In this document: in pieces, positions 1 through 5,413 of the stretch
How the letters are laid out: each line of letters begins with the position of its first letter
How positions within the stretch are numbered: the first letter of the stretch is position 1
Origin: JALRAP01 sp046302815
GTDB lineage: Bacteria > Bacteroidota > Bacteroidia > AKYH767-A > OLB10
Direction of reading: 5' to 3'
Length of the DNA: 5,413 nucleotides
NCBI GenBank assembly: GCA_046302815.1
Contig: JBKCHO010000132.1
Location: forward strand, 1-5,413
Position numbers and translations under genes: made by a program
Notes under the pieces: model-generated
Databases searched by the model: none
Seen by the model: the letters and a program-made list of their open reading frames with translations, nothing else
What the model was told of the DNA's origin: nothing

Positions 1-1717
1 GCTTTCGGATATCTTCAACCTGCTTTTCAAGTTCCTTTTGGCGCTTCAAAAGGTCTTCTATTTTTTTGCGATCGTCGAAATTCAGATTTTTTTTCTCCAC
101 CATGTCAAGAGCCGCTTTATTCAAATCCTTTTGAAGCTCGCGGGTTTGGTTGATGCTTTTTTGCATGTCGGACTCCAGTTTCTCGGTGTTTTCCTTGGCT
201 TCCTGTTCGAGTTCTTCGGCCGAGGGTGCTTTGTAAACCATAGGCTGTGTCCTTGCCGATTTAGGTCCACCAACACCATCGTTATCCCACACTTCGAAGA
301 AATACTCCAACTCTTCGCCAGGCATAATGAAGAGCGGTTGCATATCCCAAGCATGGAAAAAGACATCCTGCTGTGCGCTTCTATTCACAGACAAGGTTGA
401 AAACGACTCTTTCTTGTCCCTTGGATTTCCATCATTGGTTTTCAGGAATCGGTAATTGAAGGTGAGTTTGGAAAATCCGTAATCATCCCTGATGTCGCCT
501 TTGAAATAAACCAATGTGGAACTCATGGAGTCGGATTGCTGCTCCACTTTAATGGAGGGATGCAAGTCAGGTACCACATTCACGGCGTAGCTCAATGGCT
601 CCTTGGATGACATTCTTTTGTTGGATGGGGTGATGGTGTATTGGTCGGGTCGCATGAAAAGTTTCGACATTTTGAATACAGCTCCATCCGACTTCATGTC
701 CATGATTGTATCGTTGAAACGGATAGACATTCTTTCGGTATTCCTTGACCTGAACTCCCAGCTCACTCTGGTGCCTGCAGGTACATTCAAATCACCAGAA
801 TTAACAATGCGCTCATCTTCCTTTCCTGTGTAGGCAGGATAATCCACATTCATAGTGAAGTCAAGTACGGAAGGGTTGGGAACAACACTTAGCACATACT
901 CCATGGAGGTATAACCGTCCGCCATCAGGTGAAACCGAAGATCTTTTTTAACATTTTTGAAGAGATGTTCGAATCCGGTTTTCCCATTTCCATCCAAACG
1001 GAATTGTTTTCCGTCCGCATCAACATACATTTCACCAGGTAGAATGCGGCCCTCCGTTTGAACCTTGAGCGCGAAATCCTCGCCTTCAATGGCTTCAAGG
1101 CTATCGTTAACTAAAATGAATTGGAAGGGGGCTGGTGTTTCAAAATGGGTGTTGTGATTCATGAGCCTTTTACTTCCATCAAACAGCAAACTGGGTGCTG
1201 CAAACACGATAATCACAACGGCGGCAAAGGGAATTAATGCGAAGCGGATGTATTTTTTGTTTGCAGCGAAATCAATGGCCTGTGTAAACGGAATGGGTCG
1301 AAGCTCTTCGGTCCGTTGGTCGATACTGGCCAATAATAGCTCGCTGGCTTGTCCTGGGCGCGAAGCTTGTGCTTTTAGCTGCAGTGTGTTGAGCAGTTTA
1401 TCGCTAACTCCGGAAAAATGCTTGCCAATGATTCTTGCGGCTTCTTCATGGGATATAGTTTCTCCCAAACGATAGAGTTTTGAAAGCGGCGTGAAAACCA
1501 ATTTCCATAAGAAGCCTGCGGCAGAAATCATGAAGGTCCAGAAGAGTATGGTTCGAACCAGGGTGTCGAAATGACCAAAGTATTCAGCTCCTGTGAATAC
1601 CAGCCAGCCCGCAGTCAAAGCCGTAAAACTGAGTATGGTGCCTTTGATCAGTTGGTTTTTATAATACTTCCTGATGAAGGCATCTAATTTGGAAATGAGC
1701 AATTCTTGGTTTCCCAT
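1..1717 (-). CDS. DUF4175 family membrane protein, N-terminal part (3' end outside window)
   Basis: Translating the minus strand from the ATG at 1717-1715 gives 572 codons without a stop to the left edge, so the gene is cut by the window rather than broken. The N-terminus starts MGNQELLISKLDAFIRKYY, typical of Bacteroidota DUF4175 proteins as I recall them. Membrane segments lie near residues 25-45, 54-75 and 157-176 (LIPFAAVVIIVFAAPSLLF). A large, probably periplasmic, beta-rich region follows, with family-like patches such as YPAYTGKEDERIVNSGDLNV (about 295-315) and FEVWDNDGVGGPK (about 473-485). From about residue 498 the chain becomes a charged, Lys/Glu/Gln-rich probable coiled coil running off the window (EELEQEAKE ... 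KQVEDIRK). Family members are about 1,100 residues from memory, so roughly half is missing. The function is unknown; the architecture suggests an inner-membrane anchored envelope protein. It lies 87 bases downstream of gltX on the same strand. No frameshift was seen, although A7 and A8 runs occur near the left edge. Confidence 0.88.
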   Translation of the reverse strand, partial: MGNQELLISKLDAFIRKYYKNQLIKGTILSFTALTAGWLVFTGAEYFGHFDTLVRTILFWTFMISAAGFLWKLVFTPLSKLYRLGETISHEEAARIIGKHFSGVSDKLLNTLQLKAQASRPGQASELLLASIDQRTEELRPIPFTQAIDFAANKKYIRFALIPFAAVVIIVFAAPSLLFDGSKRLMNHNTHFETPAPFQFILVNDSLEAIEGEDFALKVQTEGRILPGEMYVDADGKQFRLDGNGKTGFEHLFKNVKKDLRFHLMADGYTSMEYVLSVVPNPSVLDFTMNVDYPAYTGKEDERIVNSGDLNVPAGTRVSWEFRSRNTERMSIRFNDTIMDMKSDGAVFKMSKLFMRPDQYTITPSNKRMSSKEPLSYAVNVVPDLHPSIKVEQQSDSMSSTLVYFKGDIRDDYGFSKLTFNYRFLKTNDGNPRDKKESFSTLSVNRSAQQDVFFHAWDMQPLFIMPGEELEYFFEVWDNDGVGGPKSARTQPMVYKAPSAEELEQEAKENTEKLESDMQKSINQTRELQKDLNKAALDMVEKKNLNFDDRKKIEDLLKRQKELEKQVEDIRK

Positions 1718-1737
1718 TGGGTTGAAAAGGCGTTACA

Positions 1738-1766
1738 CGAAGATAATAACGAAAAACGGGATACAA
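1738..1766 (-). promoter_or_regulatory. Possible promoter for the DUF4175 gene
   Basis: On the minus strand, TTG (1766-1764) is followed after 18 bases by TATCTTCG (1745-1738). The latter matches the Bacteroidota -7 consensus TAnnTTTG except for one base, and the spacing fits the usual -33/-7 distance. The predicted start of transcription would fall about 13-17 bases before the ATG at 1717, giving a short leader without a Shine-Dalgarno sequence. The match is imperfect and short motifs occur by chance in AT-rich gaps, so this is a suggestion that the gene need not depend only on read-through from gltX. Confidence 0.33.
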
Positions 1767-1795
1767 GGTTGTACTCGTATGGTAAATATATTACC
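1762..1795. repeat. Two short inverted repeats between gltX and the DUF4175 gene
   Basis: Two perfect small inverted repeats are visible in the 87-base gap: TACAA-GG-TTGTA at 1762-1773 and GGTAA-ATATA-TTACC at 1781-1795. The first overlaps the candidate -33 element of the DUF4175 promoter, where an operator could sit. Neither is followed by a T-run in the gltX direction, so neither looks like an intrinsic terminator. Arms of five bases are common by chance, so a function is only a possibility. Confidence 0.3.
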
Positions 1796-1804
1796 GATTC
1801 AGAC

Positions 1805-3352
1805 TTAAGCTCTCAAAGGGCGAAGGGCCTTTTCAAGTCTCGTACAAACCTCCTGACATCCAAGCAGCTGCAACATACCTAACAAATCCACACCACCTCC
1901 TTGACCGCTTATAAAAACCCTCAACAATTGCATGATCTCCCCCGGCTTAATACCGTGGTTCGAGGCACAGGTCTTTATGGCAAGGTCAATTTCGCTTTTT
2001 TGGAAAGGTGCGCAACTGGAAAAATGCTTCCCCAATTCATCAAAGAAGTGAATCAGCTCCGGCCTCCATTTTTTTTGAATCACCCCTTCATCATAAAGTT
2101 CTGGCATTACGAAAAGGTACTTACCAGTCGCAGGCATTTCCTCTTCGAATTGTACTCGGTCCTTCAATAGTTCAACGGCGTGGCTGAGGTAGGAAAGGTT
2201 TAGTCGGTAGTCTTGTTCAGGTATGTTGAACAGTGATGAGATAACTGGTTTAATGCGATAAGAAATAGATTCATTCGATTGCTTACGCAGATATTGTTCG
2301 TTAAACCATTTGGCTTTATCAGGGTCGAAACGAGCTCCTGCCTTGTGCACATGCTCAATGGAGAACGCTTCCACCAATTCGTTCAATTCAAATAGTTCTT
2401 TTTCATCGCCGGGGTTCCATCCCAAGAAAGCAAGCATATTCACAAAGGCTTCAGGGTAATATCCTTTCTCTCGGTATCCGGATGAGGTCTCACCTGTTTC
2501 GGGGTCTGTCCATTGCAGCGGGAATACGGGGAATCCAAGCCGATCGCCATCCCTCTTACTGAGTTTACCGTTTCCTTCCGGTTTCAAAAGCAGCGGAAGG
2601 TGCGCATAACGAGGCATGCGGTTTTCCCAGCCCAAGTAGCGGTATATTAGGATGTGTGCTGGTGCGGATGGCAACCATTCCTCTCCCCGAATGGCATGGG
2701 TTATTTCCATCAGTACATCGTCAACGATGTGGGCTAGATGGTAAGTGGGCATGCCATCCGACTTCAATAGGACTTTGTCATCCACGATGTCTGATTGAAA
2801 CGAGACTTCCCCACGAATCATGTCAATGAATGTGATCGTTTGTCCTGCATCTACTTTCAACCGGATTACATAAGGCAAACCAGATTCGATTCGGGATTTT
2901 GTTTCCTCCTCAGATAATGTCAAGGAGTTGAACATGGAAGGTCTCGTCTCGTGGTTGTAGGTGGGAGTATGGTTCCCCAGATCCGTCAGCCTCTTGCGCA
3001 TATCTTCAAGCTCTTCTGCGGTATCAAAAGCATAATAAGCATGTCCGGAATCAACGAGTTGTAGTGCATACTCTTTGTATATGCCTAGCTCTTTACGCTC
3101 AGACTGTCGGTAGGGCTCGAATGGACCTCCCACGGACACGCCCTCATCGATTTTAATTCCGCACCATTGTAATGCTTCCACAATATATTCTTCGGCGCCA
3201 TGGACAAACCTGTTCCTATCGGTGTCTTCAATCCGGAGTAGAAAGTCGCCACCATTTTTTTTGGCAAACAGATAGTTGTAAAGGGCTGTGCGTACACCAC
3301 CCATGTGCAGTGGGCCGGTAGGACTGGGCGCGAAGCGGGTTCTGACTCGCAT
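1805..3352 (-). CDS. gltX: Glutamyl-tRNA synthetase (glutamate--tRNA ligase)
   Basis: This cytoplasmic class I aminoacyl-tRNA synthetase uses ATP to join glutamate to tRNA(Glu). The 515-residue length is in the usual range. The N-terminal Rossmann fold carries the HIGH-type signature in FAPSPTGPLHMGG (residues 7-19, HMGG at 16-19) followed by RTALYNYLFA. LRIEDTDRNR lies at 39-48, IRGEEWLPSAPAH at 221-233 and the KMSKS-type loop as KLSKRDGDRLG at 263-273. Residues from about 350 to 515 form the helical anticodon-binding part. The region matching the E. coli zinc knuckle reads AYYAFDTAEEL (105-115) without cysteines, so no zinc is expected there. A stretch at 274-300 (PVFPLQWTDPETGE...) looks like the insertion I associate with Bacteroidota enzymes. 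The ATG at 3352 places RTRFAPSPTG at the normal distance from the N-terminus. Whether the enzyme also charges tRNA(Gln) cannot be decided without knowing if the genome has glnS or gatCAB. The gene ends in TAA and is followed on the same strand by the DUF4175 gene. Confidence 0.98.
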   Translation of the reverse strand: MRVRTRFAPSPTGPLHMGGVRTALYNYLFAKKNGGDFLLRIEDTDRNRFVHGAEEYIVEALQWCGIKIDEGVSVGGPFEPYRQSERKELGIYKEYALQLVDSGHAYYAFDTAEELEDMRKRLTDLGNHTPTYNHETRPSMFNSLTLSEEETKSRIESGLPYVIRLKVDAGQTITFIDMIRGEVSFQSDIVDDKVLLKSDGMPTYHLAHIVDDVLMEITHAIRGEEWLPSAPAHILIYRYLGWENRMPRYAHLPLLLKPEGNGKLSKRDGDRLGFPVFPLQWTDPETGETSSGYREKGYYPEAFVNMLAFLGWNPGDEKELFELNELVEAFSIEHVHKAGARFDPDKAKWFNEQYLRKQSNESISYRIKPVISSLFNIPEQDYRLNLSYLSHAVELLKDRVQFEEEMPATGKYLFVMPELYDEGVIQKKWRPELIHFFDELGKHFSSCAPFQKSEIDLAIKTCASNHGIKPGEIMQLLRVFISGQGGGVDLLGMLQLLGCQEVCTRLEKALRPLRA

Positions 3353-3371
3353 TTTTTATTTATTGAGGTTG

Positions 3372-3379
3372 CAAAAATA
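3372..3379 (-). promoter_or_regulatory. Promoter -7 box for gltX
   Basis: The minus strand reads TATTTTTG, an exact match to the Bacteroidota -7 consensus TAnnTTTG, ending 19 bases before the gltX ATG. I could not find a clear TTG -33 element at the expected distance upstream (around 3397-3403). The predicted leader is very short and A-rich (AATAAATAAAAA directly before ATG) and has no Shine-Dalgarno sequence, as is common in this phylum. Confidence 0.5.
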
Positions 3380-3483
3380 GGGCTTTAGGTCCATCTAACA
3401 TCTCTAGTAGGCAGCTTCTTTTGTTTCACCACCTCCAAGGGTGTATTGGCTAACATAATGGCTTCGTTTACCAAATGTTTTTA

Positions 3484-3512
3484 TTGTTGCTTTCACACGG
3501 AGGGTATATTCG
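3484..3512 (+). promoter_or_regulatory. Possible promoter for the STAS/SEC14-like gene
   Basis: TTG at 3484-3486 is followed after 18 bases by TATATTCG at 3505-3512, one mismatch from TAnnTTTG, with the same spacing and the same TTCG variation as the candidate before the DUF4175 gene. Transcription would start only a few bases before the ATG at 3520, making the message nearly leaderless. If real, it excludes the ATG at 3475, which would lie upstream of the transcript start. Motif quality is moderate only. Confidence 0.33.
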
Positions 3513-3519
3513 CGCAATT

Positions 3520-3924
3520 ATGATAGCGGAAGAGGTAGTTTTTGACAAATTTTTCCTTACGGTTGCTTACGATCCCGAGACGCGTTTACTTCGTTTGAAG
3601 TGGAAAGGATACGCATCTGCAATCGAGTTTCGCGAGGGACTTGGTTTTTTGTTGTCCTATGTCAGGCAAAATGATGTGGCCTACTGCGTGAGTGATTTAA
3701 AGCTTATGTCGACCATTCTTCCCAACGACGAAGAGTGGGCAACACGCTTTTGGTACCCAAGGCTTGCGGGGACCTCTTTGAAAAAACATGCCATTATATC
3801 GTCGTTGGATTTTTTGAACAATGCCGCCATCCGCCGGATTGTTGGAGCGCCTTCTGCTCCGAACGGTTTCGTAACCCGTTTTTTTGTGGACCCCAATGAA
3901 GCCATGCGTTGGCTGGAGGAGTAG
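3520..3924 (+). CDS. Small STAS/SEC14-like (SpoIIAA-like) domain protein, function unknown
   Basis: The 134-residue protein is a single alpha/beta domain with no signal peptide or membrane segment, so it is probably cytoplasmic. The pattern fits the small SpoIIAA-like STAS/SEC14 family common in Bacteroidota. Strands lie near FFLTVAY (11-17) and LLRLKWKGY (23-31), then a helix at 34-50, and a strand at AYCVSDLK (54-61). The characteristic PNDEEWATRFWYPRL follows (68-82, with W73, W78 and Y79). After it come strand KKHAIIS (88-94), helix FLNNAAIRRIV (98-108), strand VTRFFVD (118-124) and the closing helix NEAMRWLEE. I recognise the family by pattern and cannot assign a ligand or partner. An in-frame ATG at 3475 would add 15 residues (MFLLLLSHGGYIRAI). 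I prefer 3520 because family members begin a few residues before the first strand and the extra residues look unrelated to the fold. The gene ends with tandem stops TAG TAA. It diverges from gltX and converges on the MFS gene. Confidence 0.8.
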   Translation: MIAEEVVFDKFFLTVAYDPETRLLRLKWKGYASAIEFREGLGFLLSYVRQNDVAYCVSDLKLMSTILPNDEEWATRFWYPRLAGTSLKKHAIISSLDFLNNAAIRRIVGAPSAPNGFVTRFFVDPNEAMRWLEE

Positions 3925-3942
3925 TAAAAGATTTTACTCTAC
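3921..3942. terminator. Hairpin shared by convergent genes, probable bidirectional terminator
   Basis: AGTAAAA (3923-3929) and TTTTACT (3932-3938) form a perfect inverted repeat separated by GA, so the realistic hairpin has about six pairs with a four-base loop. Outer GTAG/CTAC (3921-3924 and 3939-3942) could extend it if two bases bulge. It covers the TAG of the STAS-like gene and the TAA of the MFS gene, which lie only 9 bases apart. The A-run and T-run in the stem mean each strand ends its arm with U-rich RNA. The stem is AT-rich and weak, so termination strength is uncertain. Confidence 0.42.
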
Positions 3943-5154
3943 GAAATCAAGATCCCTGCCATAGGTTTCTCGCAGCGCAATGGTGCTGATGATCGCTACC
4001 ACCCAAACCAATATTCCGGTTACAACCAGGCTCCACCAAAGCGACATGTAATTCTCCAGCCAGAGATGCAATGGAATAAGCAATGTAACAGATCCTCGCA
4101 TGAAGTTGGTAACGGTGGATGTAACCAACACCCTTAAGTTGGTACCGAAATGTTCGGCTATGGTTGTAACAAACACAGACAGGTAACCGCATCCCAGCCC
4201 CATCATGAAGCATGGAAGATAGGAGGTGCTGCCCGTGTGAAACCCGTAAAAGACCCATGCAGTTGACAGAATAGCCAAAGACATGAACGACAGCATGGTT
4301 TTTTTTCGTGTTTTAGCCAGCTGGCTGATGACACCACTTGTCAAATCGCCAGATGTGATGCCAAGTTGGAACAAGGTGAAAGCAGTGGTGAGTTTCCAAT
4401 AATCGATGTTGCCCGATTTGGCCAATTCCGGGGTTAGGGTGATTAGGACACCCACGGTGTACCATATAGGAACACCCATCAAAATACACCCGAGGTAACG
4501 CAAGATTCTTTTTTGATCGGAAAAGAGATAGGTAAAAGAGCCGTGTGATACGGATTCCATTTGAATGGATTTTCGATACATGGATGTTTCAAGAGACCGT
4601 ATTCTCAAAACGAGCAACAGCATTCCGGCAATACCTGCGTATAGGAAGGCATCTCTCCAATAGAGCAGGTCTCCGGCCAGTCCCGCACAAACAGCGCCCA
4701 TTGCACCCATAGTGGCCACAAGGATCGTTCCGTAGCCGCGCCTTTCAATCGTCATGCTTTCGCTCACAAGCGTAATTCCTGCACCTAGCTCACCAGCCAA
4801 ACCGACTCCTGCCAGGAAACGAATTACAGCATAGCTTGTGGTATCCTCTACATATGCATTTGCCATGTTTGCTACAGAGTAAAGCAATATGGATCCGAAT
4901 AATACCGCAACGCGACCTCTTTTATCGCCAATGATGCCTGTCAAAATACCTCCCACCATCATGCCAGCCATTTGTATGGAAAGCAGTTTTTCTCCTTCAA
5001 CTTTCAATTCGTTTCCGGTCAAGCCCAATTCGGTCAAGCTTGGTATGCGATAAATGCTGAACAGAAAAAGATCGAACGCATCCACAAAAAAACCCAGCCC
5101 GGCAGCAATAACTGCCAGATTAAATGGAGAAGACTTTAGTTCATGTTTATTCAC
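3934..5154 (-). CDS. MFS transporter, 12 membrane segments, substrate unknown
   Basis: This 406-residue inner-membrane secondary transporter has about twelve hydrophobic segments: roughly 11-34, 57-76, 82-100, 106-131, 142-162, 168-184, 218-240, 253-275, 285-303, 312-332, 343-363 and 372-393. The MFS motif A between TM2 and TM3 reads GDKRGR (76-81). TM4 carries R112 followed by GVGLAGELGAG, the motif B arginine and glycines. The loop after TM4 has SESMTIERRGYG (131-142). TM1 contains two acidic residues (VDAFD, D25 and D28), as in proton-coupled aromatic-acid and sugar porter subfamilies, so H+ symport is plausible but inferred. The C-terminus RETYGRDLDFVE resembles the ETKG-type tail of sugar-porter relatives. 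The start is GTG (5154-5152): an in-frame TAA lies just upstream with no ATG between, and the next in-frame ATG would delete TM1. It follows msrB by 39 bases on the same strand and converges on the STAS-like gene. The substrate cannot be predicted. Confidence 0.92.
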   Translation of the reverse strand: MNKHELKSSPFNLAVIAAGLGFFVDAFDLFLFSIYRIPSLTELGLTGNELKVEGEKLLSIQMAGMMVGGILTGIIGDKRGRVAVLFGSILLYSVANMANAYVEDTTSYAVIRFLAGVGLAGELGAGITLVSESMTIERRGYGTILVATMGAMGAVCAGLAGDLLYWRDAFLYAGIAGMLLLVLRIRSLETSMYRKSIQMESVSHGSFTYLFSDQKRILRYLGCILMGVPIWYTVGVLITLTPELAKSGNIDYWKLTTAFTLFQLGITSGDLTSGVISQLAKTRKKTMLSFMSLAILSTAWVFYGFHTGSTSYLPCFMMGLGCGYLSVFVTTIAEHFGTNLRVLVTSTVTNFMRGSVTLLIPLHLWLENYMSLWWSLVVTGILVWVVAIISTIALRETYGRDLDFVE

Positions 5155-5193
5155 GGCGGAAAATTAGTCACTTTTCCGCTTCTTTCGAAAATG

Positions 5194-5413
5194 CTAATTG
5201 CTATCAGGTTCAAAATCTAACGCAAAAGAATTCATGCAAAACCTTTTGTAAGTTGGAGGTGGGCCATCGTCGAAAATATGGCCAAGGTGCCCGTCGCATC
5301 TACCGCAGACCACTTCTATGCGGTTCATACCGTATGAGTAATCGGGATGGTAGATGACAGCATCAGGACGAATAGATTCAAAAAAACTAGGCCAGCCACA
5401 AGAGCTGCTAAAT
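5194..5413 (-). CDS. msrB: Peptide-methionine (R)-S-oxide reductase MsrB, C-terminal part (5' end outside window)
   Basis: Translating the minus strand from the right edge gives 72 codons ending in TAG (5196-5194) with the unmistakable MsrB (SelR) C-terminal half. The enzyme reduces methionine-R-sulfoxide in proteins, normally recycled by thioredoxin. In window numbering the fragment begins FSSSCGWPSFFES, then MNRIEVVCGRCDGHLGHIFDD and KRFCMNSFAL. C59 in RFCMNS is the catalytic cysteine and C5 in CGWPSF the recycling cysteine; their separation of 54 equals that of C63/C117 in the Neisseria enzyme as I recall it. W7, H45 and N61 match its active-site W65, H103 and N119. C36 and C39 (CGRC) form the second zinc-binding pair; the first pair must lie upstream outside the window. 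The motif reads SSSCGW where DSGCGW is common, a mild substitution. No membrane or lipoprotein information is visible because the N-terminus is missing. It may be co-transcribed with the MFS gene. Confidence 0.95.
   Translation of the reverse strand, partial: FSSSCGWPSFFESIRPDAVIYHPDYSYGMNRIEVVCGRCDGHLGHIFDDGPPPTYKRFCMNSFALDFEPDSN
5211..5239 (-). promoter_or_regulatory. Weak promoter-like sequence inside the 3' end of msrB
   Basis: On the minus strand TTG (5239-5237) is followed after 17 bases by TAGATTTTG (5219-5211), which is TA-NNN-TTTG and so one base too long against TAnnTTTG. It would give the MFS gene a leader of about 50 bases independent of msrB. Because it lies in codons that are constrained by the conserved MsrB tail, the match may be chance. 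Confidence 0.18.

Noticed and set aside
38..400. Plus-strand open frame of 120 codons
   Set aside because: It lies antisense to the continuous DUF4175 frame, its protein is low-complexity and Phe/Leu-rich from reading Lys/Glu codons backwards, and it has no recognisable domain.
1161..1475. Plus-strand open frame of 104 codons
   Set aside because: It is antisense to the clearly coding DUF4175 N-terminal region, with no motif or credible start context.
1781..1795. GGTAA-ATATA-TTACC as an intrinsic terminator of gltX
   Set aside because: The stem has only five mostly A/T pairs and no T-run follows it in the direction of gltX transcription.
1901..2170. Plus-strand open frame of 89 codons inside gltX
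   Set aside because: It is a shadow of the anticodon-binding part of gltX, which is intact and conserved on the other strand.
1805..3352. gltX as a defective or unusual synthetase because the zinc cysteines are missing
   Set aside because: Many bacterial GluRS enzymes, including those I recall from Bacteroidota, lack these cysteines; the HIGH and KMSKS motifs are present.
3425..3450. CACC-TCCAAG-GGTG hairpin in the divergent gap
   Set aside because: A four-base stem is within chance expectation, and it does not align with either promoter candidate.
5124..5357. Plus-strand open frame of 77 codons at the right edge
   Set aside because: The minus strand encodes the conserved MsrB C-terminus there, with all active-site residues in place.
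1..5413. Mobile element, CRISPR array, toxin-antitoxin or defence system
   Set aside because: No transposase, integrase, regular direct repeats, nuclease motifs or terminal inverted repeats were seen; the genes are housekeeping or core-type.

Overview
The window looks like an ordinary chromosomal segment of a Bacteroidota bacterium, most likely of the Flavobacteriales/Cryomorphaceae type. The clues are a large membrane-anchored DUF4175 protein (a family I know mainly from this phylum), a glutamyl-tRNA synthetase lacking the Zn-knuckle cysteines, no clear Shine-Dalgarno sequences before the starts, A-rich leaders, and promoter-like elements resembling the Bacteroidota -7 box TAnnTTTG. The lineage is inferred from these features; no database search was possible.

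Layout from left to right. Positions 1-1717 (minus) hold the N-terminal 572 codons of a DUF4175 protein whose 3' end lies beyond the left edge; it is an uninterrupted frame open to the window edge. An 87-base gap follows, with a possible promoter and two short inverted repeats. Positions 1805-3352 (minus) are a complete gltX. Positions 3353-3519 are a divergent intergenic region, with a good -7 box for gltX and a weaker promoter for the next gene. Positions 3520-3924 (plus) encode a small STAS/SEC14-like (SpoIIAA-like) protein. This gene converges on a complete 12-TM MFS transporter (3934-5154, minus, GTG start), with only 9 bases between the two stop codons and a hairpin across the junction. 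Positions 5194-5413 (minus) are the C-terminal 72 codons of msrB, read by translating the right edge.

How the genes relate: gltX and the DUF4175 gene share a strand and order and may be partly co-transcribed. msrB and the MFS gene are likewise co-directional, 39 bases apart, and may form a second unit. GluRS charges tRNA(Glu) and MsrB repairs oxidised methionine. The STAS-like and DUF4175 proteins have no established biochemical role, and the transporter substrate cannot be read from sequence. Coding density is high, and I see no mobile element, CRISPR array, tRNA or rRNA. No gene-free stretch exceeds 170 bases. I see no strong evidence of an undescribed multi-gene system; the most open questions are the DUF4175 and STAS-like proteins and the compact regulatory sites between genes.
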